This document shows positions 20,093 to 28,109 of a stretch of DNA of 43,469 bases, piece by piece. The translations under genes and the position numbers were made by a program. Each line of letters begins with the position of its first letter. Position 1 is the stretch's first letter. Source of the stretch: Bacteroidales bacterium. Lineage in GTDB: Bacteria; Bacteroidota; Bacteroidia; Bacteroidales; F082. The notes below the pieces were generated by a model. That model ran no database searches, was not told where the DNA came from, and was given only the letters and a program-made list of their open reading frames with translations. Location: NCBI GenBank assembly GCA_016291135.1, contig JAEFAE010000020.1:1-43469 (forward strand), in the 5' to 3' direction.

Positions 20093-20608
20093 ATGAAAAG
20101 AATCCTTTTTTTGACCGCCATGCTGCTGCTCGTGTTGGCAGGCTGTCATCGTAACGCCAAGACCACCGAGACCCAAGTGAAAGAGGCGGAGGCCGCCCTC
20201 TTCAACGACGACATGAGCGCCAACGCCGAGGCGGTGCCCGATGCCATCGCCACCTTTGTGAAATATGCCGAGGACAACGCCGAGGCCGCCGAAGCACCTG
20301 AATACCTGTTCAAGGCCATCGAGGTGAGCATCAACGCCAAGCAGGACGCCCAGCAGTCGATCGACCTGGTGAACCGCCTGATCCAAGGCTATCCCAAGTT
20401 CGACAAGAACCCCGTGGCGCTGTTCATGCTGGCTACCTTTGTGTACGACGACCAGCTGCATGATTTGGAAAAGGCCCGCGAATGCTACCAGCGGATCATG
20501 AAGGACTATCCCGACAGCCCGTTTGCCAAGGACGCCGCCATCTCCATCGAACAGCTTGGGGTCTCCCCCGAGGAGCTGGTCAAGATCTTCGAAGCCAACC
20601 AGGAATAA
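20093..20608 (+). CDS. Lipoprotein with TPR-like helical repeats
   Basis: The 171-residue product begins with a lipoprotein signal (MKRILFLTAMLLLVLAGC; lipobox LAGC, Cys18). The mature part is helical, with a pattern like a tetratricopeptide repeat (NPVALFMLATFVYDDQLHD, ARECYQRIMKDYPDSPFAKDA). It probably sits on the inner leaflet of the outer membrane and may act as a scaffold. The frame continues upstream into def, but the ATG at 20093 gives the signal peptide directly. No enzymatic motif is seen. Its stop codon is followed at once by repeat cluster 4. Confidence 0.8.
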   Translation: MKRILFLTAMLLLVLAGCHRNAKTTETQVKEAEAALFNDDMSANAEAVPDAIATFVKYAEDNAEAAEAPEYLFKAIEVSINAKQDAQQSIDLVNRLIQGYPKFDKNPVALFMLATFVYDDQLHDLEKARECYQRIMKDYPDSPFAKDAAISIEQLGVSPEELVKIFEANQE

Positions 20609-20955
20609 CCGACAGCCCACCCCTACGGGGTGGGATTATCTAAACATCCCGTTATCCCACGGTTGACACCGTGGGCTACCGGCAGATCACCCCTACGGGG
20701 TGAGGGATCCCGATTGACCAATTGACCACCCTACGGGTGAAGGTTGAACCCCGTAGGGATTCGCTGTCGGTAGCCAGGGGTAAAGCCCCTGGGATACGGA
20801 CGGTACGTTTTTCATTTCCCCCTTTTCCCCATCCCGGGGCGTGTTGAACCCCGTAGGGGTTCGCTGTCGGTAGCCATGGGGTTGACCCTCCGGGGAAACC
20901 CCTGGGACCATATCATCATCCGATCACCTTCCATCCGCACCCCTGCGGGGTGCGG
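20609..20955. repeat. Palindromic repeat cluster 4 (convergent junction, lipoprotein / ABC permease)
   Basis: The 347 bases are mostly repeat in both orientations. A hairpins: CCCACCCC-TAC-GGGGTGGG (20616-20634), TCACCCC-TAC-GGGGTGA (20687-20703), CACCC-TAC-GGGTG (20727-20739), one with a mismatch (20746-20762), GAACCCC-GTA-GGGGTTC (20846-20862) and CCGCACCCC-TGC-GGGGTGCGG (20935-20955). B hairpins: CCCACGGT-TGAC-ACCGTGGG (20656-20675), CCAGGGG-TAAAG-CCCCTGG (20774-20792) and an imperfect one (20874-20905). The last A stem ends on the base next to the permease stop codon. Confidence 0.92.
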
Positions 20956-22044
20956 TTAACCTTTGTTATCGATGGCAGAACGGAGGGCGTTGCCCACCAA
21001 CATGAACGCCAACACCAACAACATGATGGCGATACCAGGCAGGATGGCCAGGTAAGCCGCATCGAGGATAATGAAGGCATAATTCTCCTTGATCATGCTG
21101 CCCCACGACGGCATGGGCGGCTGCACGCCGATGCCGAGGAAGCTCAGGCCCGCCTCCAACAAGATGGACGAGGCAAAATTCGATGCCGACACCACGATGA
21201 TCGGGTTGAGGATGTTCGGCAAGATGTGCCGCATGATAACCCGTATGTTTCTGAATCCCAACGCCTTTCCAGCTTCCACGTAGGTCATCTCACGGACCGA
21301 GAAGATCTGGCCCCGGACGATGCGCGCCACCTCCACCCACATGGTGAGGCCCACGGCGATGAAGACCTGTGCGATGCCCTTCCCCAAGGCAAAGGTGATG
21401 GCGATGACCAGCAGCAAGGTCGGGATGGACCACACCACGTTGATGAGCCACACCACCACGTCGTCCACCTTGCCTCGGAAGAACCCACCGATGCTGCCGA
21501 TGAAGATACCGATGGCCAAGCTCAACGCCACAGCGATGAATCCCACCAGCAGGCTGATACGGCTGCCGAGGACCAGACGGCTCAGGAAGTCGCGCCCAAA
21601 CTGGTCGGTCCCCAACAAGAAGCGTTGGTGCTTGGTGCCTGCGATCTCACTGTTGGGGATCTCCTGCACCCGCACGGTGCCGTTGGGCTCGGGGTTGAAG
21701 AGGTATACCAAAGTGTGGTCGTCGAACACCTGGATGCTGTCGTAAGGAAGATAGGTGCAGTCGTCGGGTTGTCCGAACAATAGACGGCTGAAGAACCCCT
21801 CCTTCGCCGGCGGCTCCTCCTTGGGTAGCACCAGCATATCGACTTCGAAGCCGGGCTTACGGGTGCTCAGCTCGAGCAGCTGACGGTTGGCATGCGGGGT
21901 CGGGTCGGGAATGATGTAATAGGCGAAAAGCGACAGCAAGGCCACCACGAGAATGAAAAACAACGCCGCCATGCCCAGCCCGTTCCGACGGAACCGGCGC
22001 CATGCCAGCGCACCCGGTGACTGTAAGTCTCGCTTTGCTCCCAT
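20956..22044 (-). CDS. ABC transporter permease, DppC/OppC type (orphan)
   Basis: The 362-residue inner-membrane protein has one N-terminal helix after an AWRRFRRNGLGMAALF-type start. About 100 periplasmic residues follow, then HQRFLLGTDQFGRDFLSRLV, the typical entry to the five-helix permease domain. The EAA-like loop that contacts the ATPase reads EAGKALGFRNIRVIMRHILP. Such subunits pair with a DppB-type permease, two ATPases and a binding protein for peptide or nickel uptake, none of which is encoded nearby. The periplasmic insert between helices 1 and 2 is larger than in E. coli DppC. The frame continues to 22113, but the promoter box at 22049-22056 lies there, so the ATG at 22044 was chosen. 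Confidence 0.85.
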   Translation of the reverse strand: MGAKRDLQSPGALAWRRFRRNGLGMAALFFILVVALLSLFAYYIIPDPTPHANRQLLELSTRKPGFEVDMLVLPKEEPPAKEGFFSRLLFGQPDDCTYLPYDSIQVFDDHTLVYLFNPEPNGTVRVQEIPNSEIAGTKHQRFLLGTDQFGRDFLSRLVLGSRISLLVGFIAVALSLAIGIFIGSIGGFFRGKVDDVVVWLINVVWSIPTLLLVIAITFALGKGIAQVFIAVGLTMWVEVARIVRGQIFSVREMTYVEAGKALGFRNIRVIMRHILPNILNPIIVVSASNFASSILLEAGLSFLGIGVQPPMPSWGSMIKENYAFIILDAAYLAILPGIAIMLLVLAFMLVGNALRSAIDNKG

Positions 22045-22048
22045 GCTG

Positions 22049-22056
22049 CAAAGATA
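22049..22056 (-). promoter_or_regulatory. Permease promoter -7 box, 4 bases before the start codon
   Basis: TATCTTTG on the minus strand is followed by CAGC and then the ATG at 22044. Transcription would begin at or just around the start codon, giving a leaderless or nearly leaderless mRNA. No upstream TTG at the ideal spacing is seen. Confidence 0.5.
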
Positions 22057-22075
22057 GATTTTTTTAAAAAAAGTA

Positions 22076-22105
22076 TTGCAGGTTTTGAAAAAAGATGTAT
22101 CTTTG
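22076..22105 (+). promoter_or_regulatory. tRNA-His promoter
   Basis: TTG at 22076-22078 is followed after exactly 19 bases by TATCTTTG (22098-22105). The mature tRNA starts 16 bases downstream. Confidence 0.75.
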
Positions 22106-22120
22106 CACCGCAATTCAGAT

Positions 22121-22195
22121 GGTGGATTTAGCTCAGCTGGTTAGAGTACCGGATTGTGGTTCCGTGGGTCGTGGGTTCGAATCCCACATTCCACC
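22121..22195 (+). tRNA. tRNA-His (anticodon GTG)
   Basis: The cloverleaf can be folded by eye. It has an extra 5' G (22121) opposite C73, as in all tRNA-His, and an acceptor of 7 pairs with one T-T mismatch. The anticodon loop is TTGTGGT, and the T arm is GTGGG-TTCGAAT-CCCAC. CCA is not encoded. An intrinsic terminator follows. Confidence 0.95.
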
Positions 22196-22204
22196 CTCAG
22201 CGAG

Positions 22205-22241
22205 AGAGACTGACCTTTTTGTAGGCCAGTCTCTTTTTTTT
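22205..22241 (+). terminator. Intrinsic terminator of the tRNA-His gene
   Basis: AGAGACTGACC pairs with GGCCAGTCTCT (one mismatch) around an 8-base loop and runs into a T tract (22235-22241). Confidence 0.9.
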
Positions 22242-22253
22242 CGGAAAAAATGT

Positions 22254-22261
22254 TAGCTTTG
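22254..22261 (+). promoter_or_regulatory. Promoter -7 box of the lipoprotein / AsmA gene pair
   Basis: TAGCTTTG fits TAnnTTTG and lies 18 bases before the ATG at 22280. It overlaps an upstream in-frame ATG at 22250, which is therefore not the start. Confidence 0.6.
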
Positions 22262-22279
22262 CAGCGAAAAGAACCAGCC

Positions 22280-22654
22280 ATGAAAAAGGTTAAAACATTA
22301 TCAGCCATATTGTTGACGCTGTCAGTCCTCCTCTGCTCCTGCGGTCCTGCCAACGAGAAGTACTTCAACGTCAAGTACCTCTTCGGGGAATGGAAGGAAG
22401 GCACGGTCCACGACAAGTATTCCGAAGATGGCACAGGACACACCTGGGACACCAGCGACGACATCGAAGAAGCGGAGGCCACACCCTTTGAATGGCGTCT
22501 CTCGCACGACACGTTGGTTCAGAACCACGAGCTCTGGAATGGCGCCATCGTCCCCAAGATCTACATCGTCACCACCCTCGACTCGATCCGCCTCGAATGT
22601 TACGACATGGTCAGCGGCATCGAACATCACTACACCAAAGTCGACCTCCCATGA
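22280..22654 (+). CDS. Small lipoprotein, lipocalin-like
   Basis: The 124-residue product has a lipoprotein signal ending LLCSC with the lipid-bearing Cys probably at residue 20. The rest has alternating beta-strand character (YLFGEWKEGT, WRLSHDTLV, KIYIVTTLDSIRLECYD), as in the small lipocalin-like lipoproteins of Bacteroidota. The conserved GEW fits that family. It overlaps the next gene by ATGA, so the two are probably coupled and may act together at the envelope. The specific function is unknown. Confidence 0.75.
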   Translation: MKKVKTLSAILLTLSVLLCSCGPANEKYFNVKYLFGEWKEGTVHDKYSEDGTGHTWDTSDDIEEAEATPFEWRLSHDTLVQNHELWNGAIVPKIYIVTTLDSIRLECYDMVSGIEHHYTKVDLP

Positions 22655-25600
22655 AAAAAGCGCTCAAAATCATCGGCATCAGCCTCGCCTGCCTCGTGGG
22701 AATCGTGCTGTTGGCGGCCGTCATCGCCCTCTCCACCGTCACCTCACCCAAGCAGCTCACCAAGATGGTGAAGAAACACGCCCCCTCGGTGCTGCCCTTC
22801 GACCTGCAGCTGGAGCGTGCCAAGCTCACCATCGTCAAGACCTTCCCCGACGTCGGGCTGGAGCTCGACAGGGTGGCCATCCTCAGCCCGATGGAGGGGA
22901 GCCCCTCCGACACCTTGGCCCGTGTCGACAAGCTCATCCTCTCGGCCGACGCCAAGCATTATCTCAAGACCAAGGAGATCGTCGTCAACCGCTGCCAGCT
23001 CCAAGACAGCCGCGTCGTCCTCTTCACCGACGCCGACGGCCGCAGCAACCTCGACATCTTCAAGTCGCAGGAGGAGGACACTACCTCCACCCCCTTCGAC
23101 CTCCGTCTGGACCTGCAACAGGTCAACCTCAAGAACACGGACCTCACCTATATCGACCGCCGTAACGGCCTCCACGGCGAAGCTACCGGCCTCGACCTCG
23201 ACCTTCAAGGACGCATGGCCGACGACGACATCACCGCCGTGCTCGCCCTGAAAGCCCCCGCCTTGCAGCTGCAAACCGGCGGACTTCAAGGCACGGCGAG
23301 ACAGCTCGAGATCGGCTTCGACGGACGCTTCGACGACTACAACCGGCTCGACGGCGACCTCACCCTGGCCAGCCCCGGCCTCAGCCTCGTTGCCGGCTAT
23401 GAGGTGCTCCACGACGACCAGGTGCGGCTCTCCCTGCCCCTCACCCTCGCCCTCGACACCCTAGCGGGTTCGCTCCACGACGCCCGGGTTGCCCTCAATG
23501 AGATGCAGATCGACCTGCCCCGAGGCACCTTCCGCCTCGACGACCCCGACCTCGTCGTAGACGCGGCCTTCCATACCAATCCACTCGACATCGAGGCGGT
23601 CCTGGCCCTCCTCCCCGAGAAGGTCGTCCAGTCCCTCCAGGGCATCCGGTTCACCGGGACGGTCCAGCTCACCGACGGACAGGTCAGCGGCATCGTCAAC
23701 GACAGCCTGCTTCCCGTCATCAGCGCCGACGTCGCCGCCAGCGACGCAGTGATCGCCATCCCGCAACTGCCCTATCCCTTTAAGGAGACCGAACTGCACA
23801 CCCATTTCGACCTCGACCTCAACGACAGCCTAAACGCCCGCGACGTGGTGCTGAACACCACCTGGGGCCATACCAAACTCCAAGCCACCGGTGCCCTCAC
23901 CGACCTTGCCCGCAAGATGGCCCTCGACGTCGCCCTCGACGGCAACCTGCCGCTCGCCGACCTCAAGCCTTTCCTTCCCAAGGACCTGGGCCTCAAGGGC
24001 AAGGCCGATGTCAAGCTGAAGACGCAAGGCCGCCTCGACTACCTGATGGCCGCCGTCACCCAATACCGCTTCGACAACCGCCTGCGCGCCGACGCCCGCG
24101 TCACGCTACGCGACTTCGCCTTCGACATGGACACGCTGCACGCCGTGGCGCCCAAACTCAACCTGGAGCTCGACCTCCCTGCCGCCCGACGCGTCAAAGG
24201 TCGTAGCGGAGCCTATATCGCCCTGACGGGCGAGACCCTTCGGGTCAAGGGCGGCAACACCCTGCAGGCCGACCTACGCACCCTCGCCCTCCGCGGCAAC
24301 GCCGACCGTCTCGACAAAGGACTCGAGGCGCTGCTGGCCAACGCCGACCTCGACCTCGCACAACTCGACCTCGTGTACGACACCGTGACGGTCCACGCCA
24401 ACCGGCCCGCCCTCACTGTAGAGACCCGTCCCGGCAAGCGCAACGGCCTGCATGCCAACGTCACCCTGAAGACCGAAGGCCTCGAAGCCGCTGCCGGGTC
24501 TTCTTACCATTTCGACGCCCATGCCCTCGCCGTCGGCGGCACCGTCGACCAAGACAAGGGCAAGCCCGCCGACGACTGGCTCCACCACTGGAACCCCTCC
24601 GCCGACTTCGTCCTCACCCAGGCCAAGATACGCATCCCCCAACTCGACAAGACCATCCAGGTCCCCACCATCGATTTCGTGGCCGACGCCCGCGAACTCG
24701 GCTTCCGCAAGGGCGGCATCAAGCTCGGCCGTTCCGACCTCATGCTCGAAGGCAACGTCCTTGGCATCGACCAATGGCTCGCCAACAACGCCCAAGCCAA
24801 AGCCTCCGACGGCCAAGTCAATGGTACAGCCCCCCACCACGACCTGGTGAAGGCAGAACTCCAAGTCCGTTCCAACTACCTCGACCTCAACGAGATCATG
24901 GACCTCACCAGCGGCCTCGGCACCCCGGCCGACAGCCTCAACAACCAAGAGGTCGCCAACAAGGAAGACAACCCCTTCATGGTCCCCAAAGGCGTCGACG
25001 TCACCTTCAACATCCACGCCAACAAGGCGATCTACCGCAACCTGGAGCTCAACAACCTGGGCGGCACGGCCACCATCAAAGACGGCACCCTGCTGCTGCG
25101 TGAGATCGGCTTCACCAACGAGGCTGCCGAGATGCAGCTCACCGCCATCTACCAGTCGCCCCGCAAAAACCACCTCTTCCTCGGCTTCGACTTCCACCTT
25201 CTCGACGTACAGATCCACGACCTCCTCCATATCATCCCCGAGATCGACACCATCGTACCCATGCTGAAGACCTTCGACGGCGCCGCCGAGTTCCACATCG
25301 CTGCGCAGACCAACCTCAAGTCGAACTACGACCTCAAGATGTCCACCCTCCGTGCGTCGGCCGACATCGAGGGCGCCAACCTCAGCGTCCGCGACATCGC
25401 CTCGTTCACCAAGATCACCGACATGCTCAAGGTGAGCACCAACGGCGAATACCGGATCGACAGCATCGACATCCAGATGACCGCCTTCCGCGACGAAGTC
25501 GACCTCTGGCCTTTCCAGGTCAGCATCGGCAAGTACAAGGCCACCCTCGACGGACACTACAACCTCAACACCGTCGGACAGTACCACATCTCCGTCACCG

Positions 25601-25782
25601 AGTCGCCGCTGCCCACCCGGCTGGGTCTCAAGATCTCCGGGCCGCTCGACAACCTCAGCTACAGCCTCGAGCCCTGCAAGTACCCCAACCTCTACAAGCC
25701 CGCCAGACGCAACGACACCGAGCAGCTCATCATGCAGCTCAAGCAGCAGATCGCCCAGAAGCTCAAGGAGAACGTCCAGTAA
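22651..25782 (+). CDS. AsmA family protein (large envelope protein)
   Basis: The 1043-residue protein has one N-terminal membrane helix (about residues 5-27). A very long periplasmic repeat of short beta strands follows (LDLQ, LELDL, VALDGNLPLADL patterns), ending with an AsmA-like C-terminal region (FDGAAEFHIAAQTNLKSNYD...LRASADIEGANLSV) and a final GLKISGPLDNLSYSLEPC. AsmA-like proteins (TamB, YhdP, AsmA) form hydrophobic grooves thought to carry phospholipids between membranes; that role is inferred. The start at 22651 overlaps the lipoprotein stop. The frame continues upstream to 22492, but only inside the lipoprotein gene. Codon choice is strongly C-rich. Confidence 0.85.
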   Translation: MKKALKIIGISLACLVGIVLLAAVIALSTVTSPKQLTKMVKKHAPSVLPFDLQLERAKLTIVKTFPDVGLELDRVAILSPMEGSPSDTLARVDKLILSADAKHYLKTKEIVVNRCQLQDSRVVLFTDADGRSNLDIFKSQEEDTTSTPFDLRLDLQQVNLKNTDLTYIDRRNGLHGEATGLDLDLQGRMADDDITAVLALKAPALQLQTGGLQGTARQLEIGFDGRFDDYNRLDGDLTLASPGLSLVAGYEVLHDDQVRLSLPLTLALDTLAGSLHDARVALNEMQIDLPRGTFRLDDPDLVVDAAFHTNPLDIEAVLALLPEKVVQSLQGIRFTGTVQLTDGQVSGIVNDSLLPVISADVAASDAVIAIPQLPYPFKETELHTHFDLDLNDSLNARDVVLNTTWGHTKLQATGALTDLARKMALDVALDGNLPLADLKPFLPKDLGLKGKADVKLKTQGRLDYLMAAVTQYRFDNRLRADARVTLRDFAFDMDTLHAVAPKLNLELDLPAARRVKGRSGAYIALTGETLRVKGGNTLQADLRTLALRGNADRLDKGLEALLANADLDLAQLDLVYDTVTVHANRPALTVETRPGKRNGLHANVTLKTEGLEAAAGSSYHFDAHALAVGGTVDQDKGKPADDWLHHWNPSADFVLTQAKIRIPQLDKTIQVPTIDFVADARELGFRKGGIKLGRSDLMLEGNVLGIDQWLANNAQAKASDGQVNGTAPHHDLVKAELQVRSNYLDLNEIMDLTSGLGTPADSLNNQEVANKEDNPFMVPKGVDVTFNIHANKAIYRNLELNNLGGTATIKDGTLLLREIGFTNEAAEMQLTAIYQSPRKNHLFLGFDFHLLDVQIHDLLHIIPEIDTIVPMLKTFDGAAEFHIAAQTNLKSNYDLKMSTLRASADIEGANLSVRDIASFTKITDMLKVSTNGEYRIDSIDIQMTAFRDEVDLWPFQVSIGKYKATLDGHYNLNTVGQYHISVTESPLPTRLGLKISGPLDNLSYSLEPCKYPNLYKPARRNDTEQLIMQLKQQIAQKLKENVQ

Positions 25783-25858
25783 GCGCCCTCCGAAATGCCT
25801 CATTTCCAAAAAAATCGGCCTTTTCGAACAAAACCGGCCACCATATCTAAAAAAAGAC

Positions 25859-25866
25859 TAATTTTG
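25859..25866 (+). promoter_or_regulatory. tRNA-Leu promoter -7 box
   Basis: TAATTTTG fits TAnnTTTG and lies 22 bases before the tRNA. It may also drive trigger factor, for which no separate promoter is seen. Confidence 0.55.
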
Positions 25867-25888
25867 CAGGCTCAAATTTTGATCGCCC

Positions 25889-25970
25889 GCGGGTGTGGCG
25901 GAATTGGTAGACGCGCTAGACTTAGGATCTAGTTCCGAAAGGGGTAAGGGTTCGAGTCCCTTCATCCGCA
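25889..25970 (+). tRNA. tRNA-Leu (anticodon TAG)
   Basis: The acceptor arms GCGGGTG and CATCCGC pair over 7 positions with one G-U pair. The anticodon arm is CTAGA-CTTAGGA-TCTAG, giving anticodon TAG. A variable arm is present, and the T arm is AAGGG-TTCGAGT-CCCTT. The discriminator is A970 and CCA is not encoded. Confidence 0.96.
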
Positions 25971-26011
25971 CGGCCGAATAAACAAACAGCAATACAACAC
26001 AACATTTATAA

Positions 26012-27394
26012 ATGAACACGACACAAACCCAGAAGGGAGAACAACTGGTCTCCATCCAAATCAATGTCGCCAAAGCCGACTACGAACCTCAGGTCAAGAA
26101 AGAACTCAACAAACTGCAGAAGAAAGCCAATGTGCCCGGCTTCCGTCCCGGCATGGTGCCTTTCGGCATGATCAAGAAGATGTACGGTCCTCAGGCCACC
26201 ATCGAGGTGCTCAACAGCCTCGTCTCCGAGACGCTCAACAACTACATCTTCGACAACAAGCTCGACCTCATCGGCTATCCGCTCAGCGACCCCGACCATC
26301 AGGCGCCGGTCGATTTCGAAGCCCAGGACAGCCTCGACTTCTTCTTTGAGGCCGCCCTCCGTCCCGAGATCAACGTCGACTACAGCAAGTGCTCCATCGA
26401 CTTCGCCCACATCATCGCTGACGACGAGGCCCTCGACAAGACCCTCGAGGAACTCGTGGAACGCAACCCCGAGATCACCCATCCCGAGACCGTCGGCGAG
26501 GAAGACACCCTCGAGCTGAAGGTCCGCGAGGCCGAAGACGGCAAGGAGCTGGAAGACGGCTTCCAGAAAGACTATGTGATGCTCAACCTCAAGGACATCA
26601 AGACGAAGACCAACCGCAAGAAGTTCGTCGGCAAGGAAGTGGGCGCCGAGTTCATCGTCAACCTGGCCACCGTCCTCGGATCGAAGGAGAAAGTCGCCAA
26701 GGTGCTGGGTCAGGACGCCCCCGAGGATAGCGACTACAACATCATCATCGACGACATCCGCCATGAGGAGAAGCCCGAACTCAACGAGGCCTTCTTCAAC
26801 AAGATCTTCCCCGGCAAGGACATCAAGGACCTCGACACCTTCCGCGCCAACGTCAAGGCCGACATGGAGAAGCAGTATGAGGCCGAGACCGACCGCATCC
26901 TCTTCGGAAAGATGATCGACAGCCTGGTGGAGAACACTCCCTTCAACCTCCCCGACGCCTTCCTCAAACGCTGGATCGCCGAGAACAACCAGGGCCAGCT
27001 CACCGCTGAAGACATCGAGAAGAACTACGACAGCAACTACAGCAAGGGCCTCCGTTGGCAGCTCATCGAAGACCGTATCGTGAAGGACAACATGGACCTC
27101 GCCATCAAGGACGAGGAGGTCAAGGGCTTCCTCCGCAGCCAGATCTTCCCCGGCCTCGACTATGACACCATGGACGACGACATGAAGGGCCGCATCGACA
27201 AGATCGTGGACAACTACCTCAAGAACGAGGAGCAGGTCAACAACCTCAAGAACCAGATCGCCGACGTCAAGATGACCAACTTCTTGAAGACCAAGCTGAA
27301 GATCAACTATACCGACCAGACCTACGACGCTTTCGTCAAGGCCCTCGAAGCCGAAAACAAGAAGGAGACCAAGAAAACCTCCAAAAAGAAATAA
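26012..27394 (+). CDS. tig: Trigger factor
   Basis: This 460-residue ribosome-bound chaperone meets nascent chains at the tunnel exit. The ribosome-binding signature is VPGFRPGMVPFGMIKKMYG (about residues 46-64). The middle FKBP-like prolyl isomerase domain (about 150-250) is diverged, as is common in Bacteroidota. The C-terminal helical domain ends in a Lys-rich tail (KKETKKTSKKK). It lies 41 bases after tRNA-Leu and 39 bases before clpP, the widespread tig-clpP-clpX order. Confidence 0.95.
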   Translation: MNTTQTQKGEQLVSIQINVAKADYEPQVKKELNKLQKKANVPGFRPGMVPFGMIKKMYGPQATIEVLNSLVSETLNNYIFDNKLDLIGYPLSDPDHQAPVDFEAQDSLDFFFEAALRPEINVDYSKCSIDFAHIIADDEALDKTLEELVERNPEITHPETVGEEDTLELKVREAEDGKELEDGFQKDYVMLNLKDIKTKTNRKKFVGKEVGAEFIVNLATVLGSKEKVAKVLGQDAPEDSDYNIIIDDIRHEEKPELNEAFFNKIFPGKDIKDLDTFRANVKADMEKQYEAETDRILFGKMIDSLVENTPFNLPDAFLKRWIAENNQGQLTAEDIEKNYDSNYSKGLRWQLIEDRIVKDNMDLAIKDEEVKGFLRSQIFPGLDYDTMDDDMKGRIDKIVDNYLKNEEQVNNLKNQIADVKMTNFLKTKLKINYTDQTYDAFVKALEAENKKETKKTSKKK

Positions 27395-27433
27395 ACGACG
27401 ACTCCTGTCTTCTAACCATTAACTACCAAAACC

Positions 27434-28108
27434 ATGACCGAATTCCAGAAATACGCCACCAAACACCTGGGAATCAACTCCTTGGCGCTTGACAAATACA
27501 TCTCGCAGATCAACAACAGCGGCGGCTACATCAGCCCCACCGTCATCGAGGAACGTCAACTCAACGTGGCCCAGATGGACGTGTTCTCCCGCTTGATGAT
27601 GGACCGCATCATCTTCCTGGGTACCGCCATCGACGACTATGTCGCCAACGTGATCCAGGCACAGCTCCTCTTCTTGGAGTCGACCGACCCGAAACGCGAC
27701 ATCCAGATCTACCTGAACTCCCCTGGCGGCAGCGTCTACGCCGGATTGGGCATCTACGACACGATGCAGTTCATCGGCCCCGACGTGGCCACCATCTGCA
27801 CCGGCATCGCCGCCTCCATGGCCGCCGTGCTGATGTGCGCCGGCACCCCGGGCAAGCGTTCTGCCCTGCCCCACTCCCGCATCATGATCCACCAGCCCAT
27901 GGGCGGTGTCGAGGGTCAGGCCACCGAGATCGAGATCACGGCTCGCGAGATCCAGAAACTCAAGAAAGAACTGTACGAGATCATCTCCAAGCACTCTGGA
28001 CAGCCTTACGACAAGGTGTGGGCCGACTCTGACCGCGACTACTGGATGACGGCCGAAGAAGCCAAGGAATACGGGATGATCGACGAGGTGTTGATCAGGA
28101 AACGTTGA
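27434..28108 (+). CDS. clpP: ATP-dependent Clp protease proteolytic subunit
   Basis: The 224-residue serine protease forms the barrel that degrades substrates unfolded by ClpX. The nucleophile is Ser128 in [11 protein letters not shown], and the catalytic His153 is in [12 protein letters not shown]. The oxyanion stretch [11 protein letters not shown] is intact. The N-terminus is about 25 residues longer than in E. coli and may be trimmed. It ends one base before clpX. Confidence 0.97.
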   Translation: MTEFQKYATKHLGINSLALDKYISQINNSGGYISPTVIEERQLNVAQMDVFSRLMMDRIIFLGTAIDDYVANVIQAQLLFLESTDPKRDIQIYLNSPGGSVYAGLGIYDTMQFIGPDVATICTGIAASMAAVLMCAGTPGKRSALPHSRIMIHQPMGGVEGQATEIEITAREIQKLKKELYEIISKHSGQPYDKVWADSDRDYWMTAEEAKEYGMIDEVLIRKR

Positions 28109-28109
28109 C

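Noticed and set aside
24274..25809. A 511-codon frame antisense to the AsmA-like gene, and a 483-codon frame antisense to atpA (10035-11486)
   Set aside because: They mirror the C-rich third positions of real genes on the other strand, giving Val/Asp/Glu/Gly-rich products without recognisable motifs.
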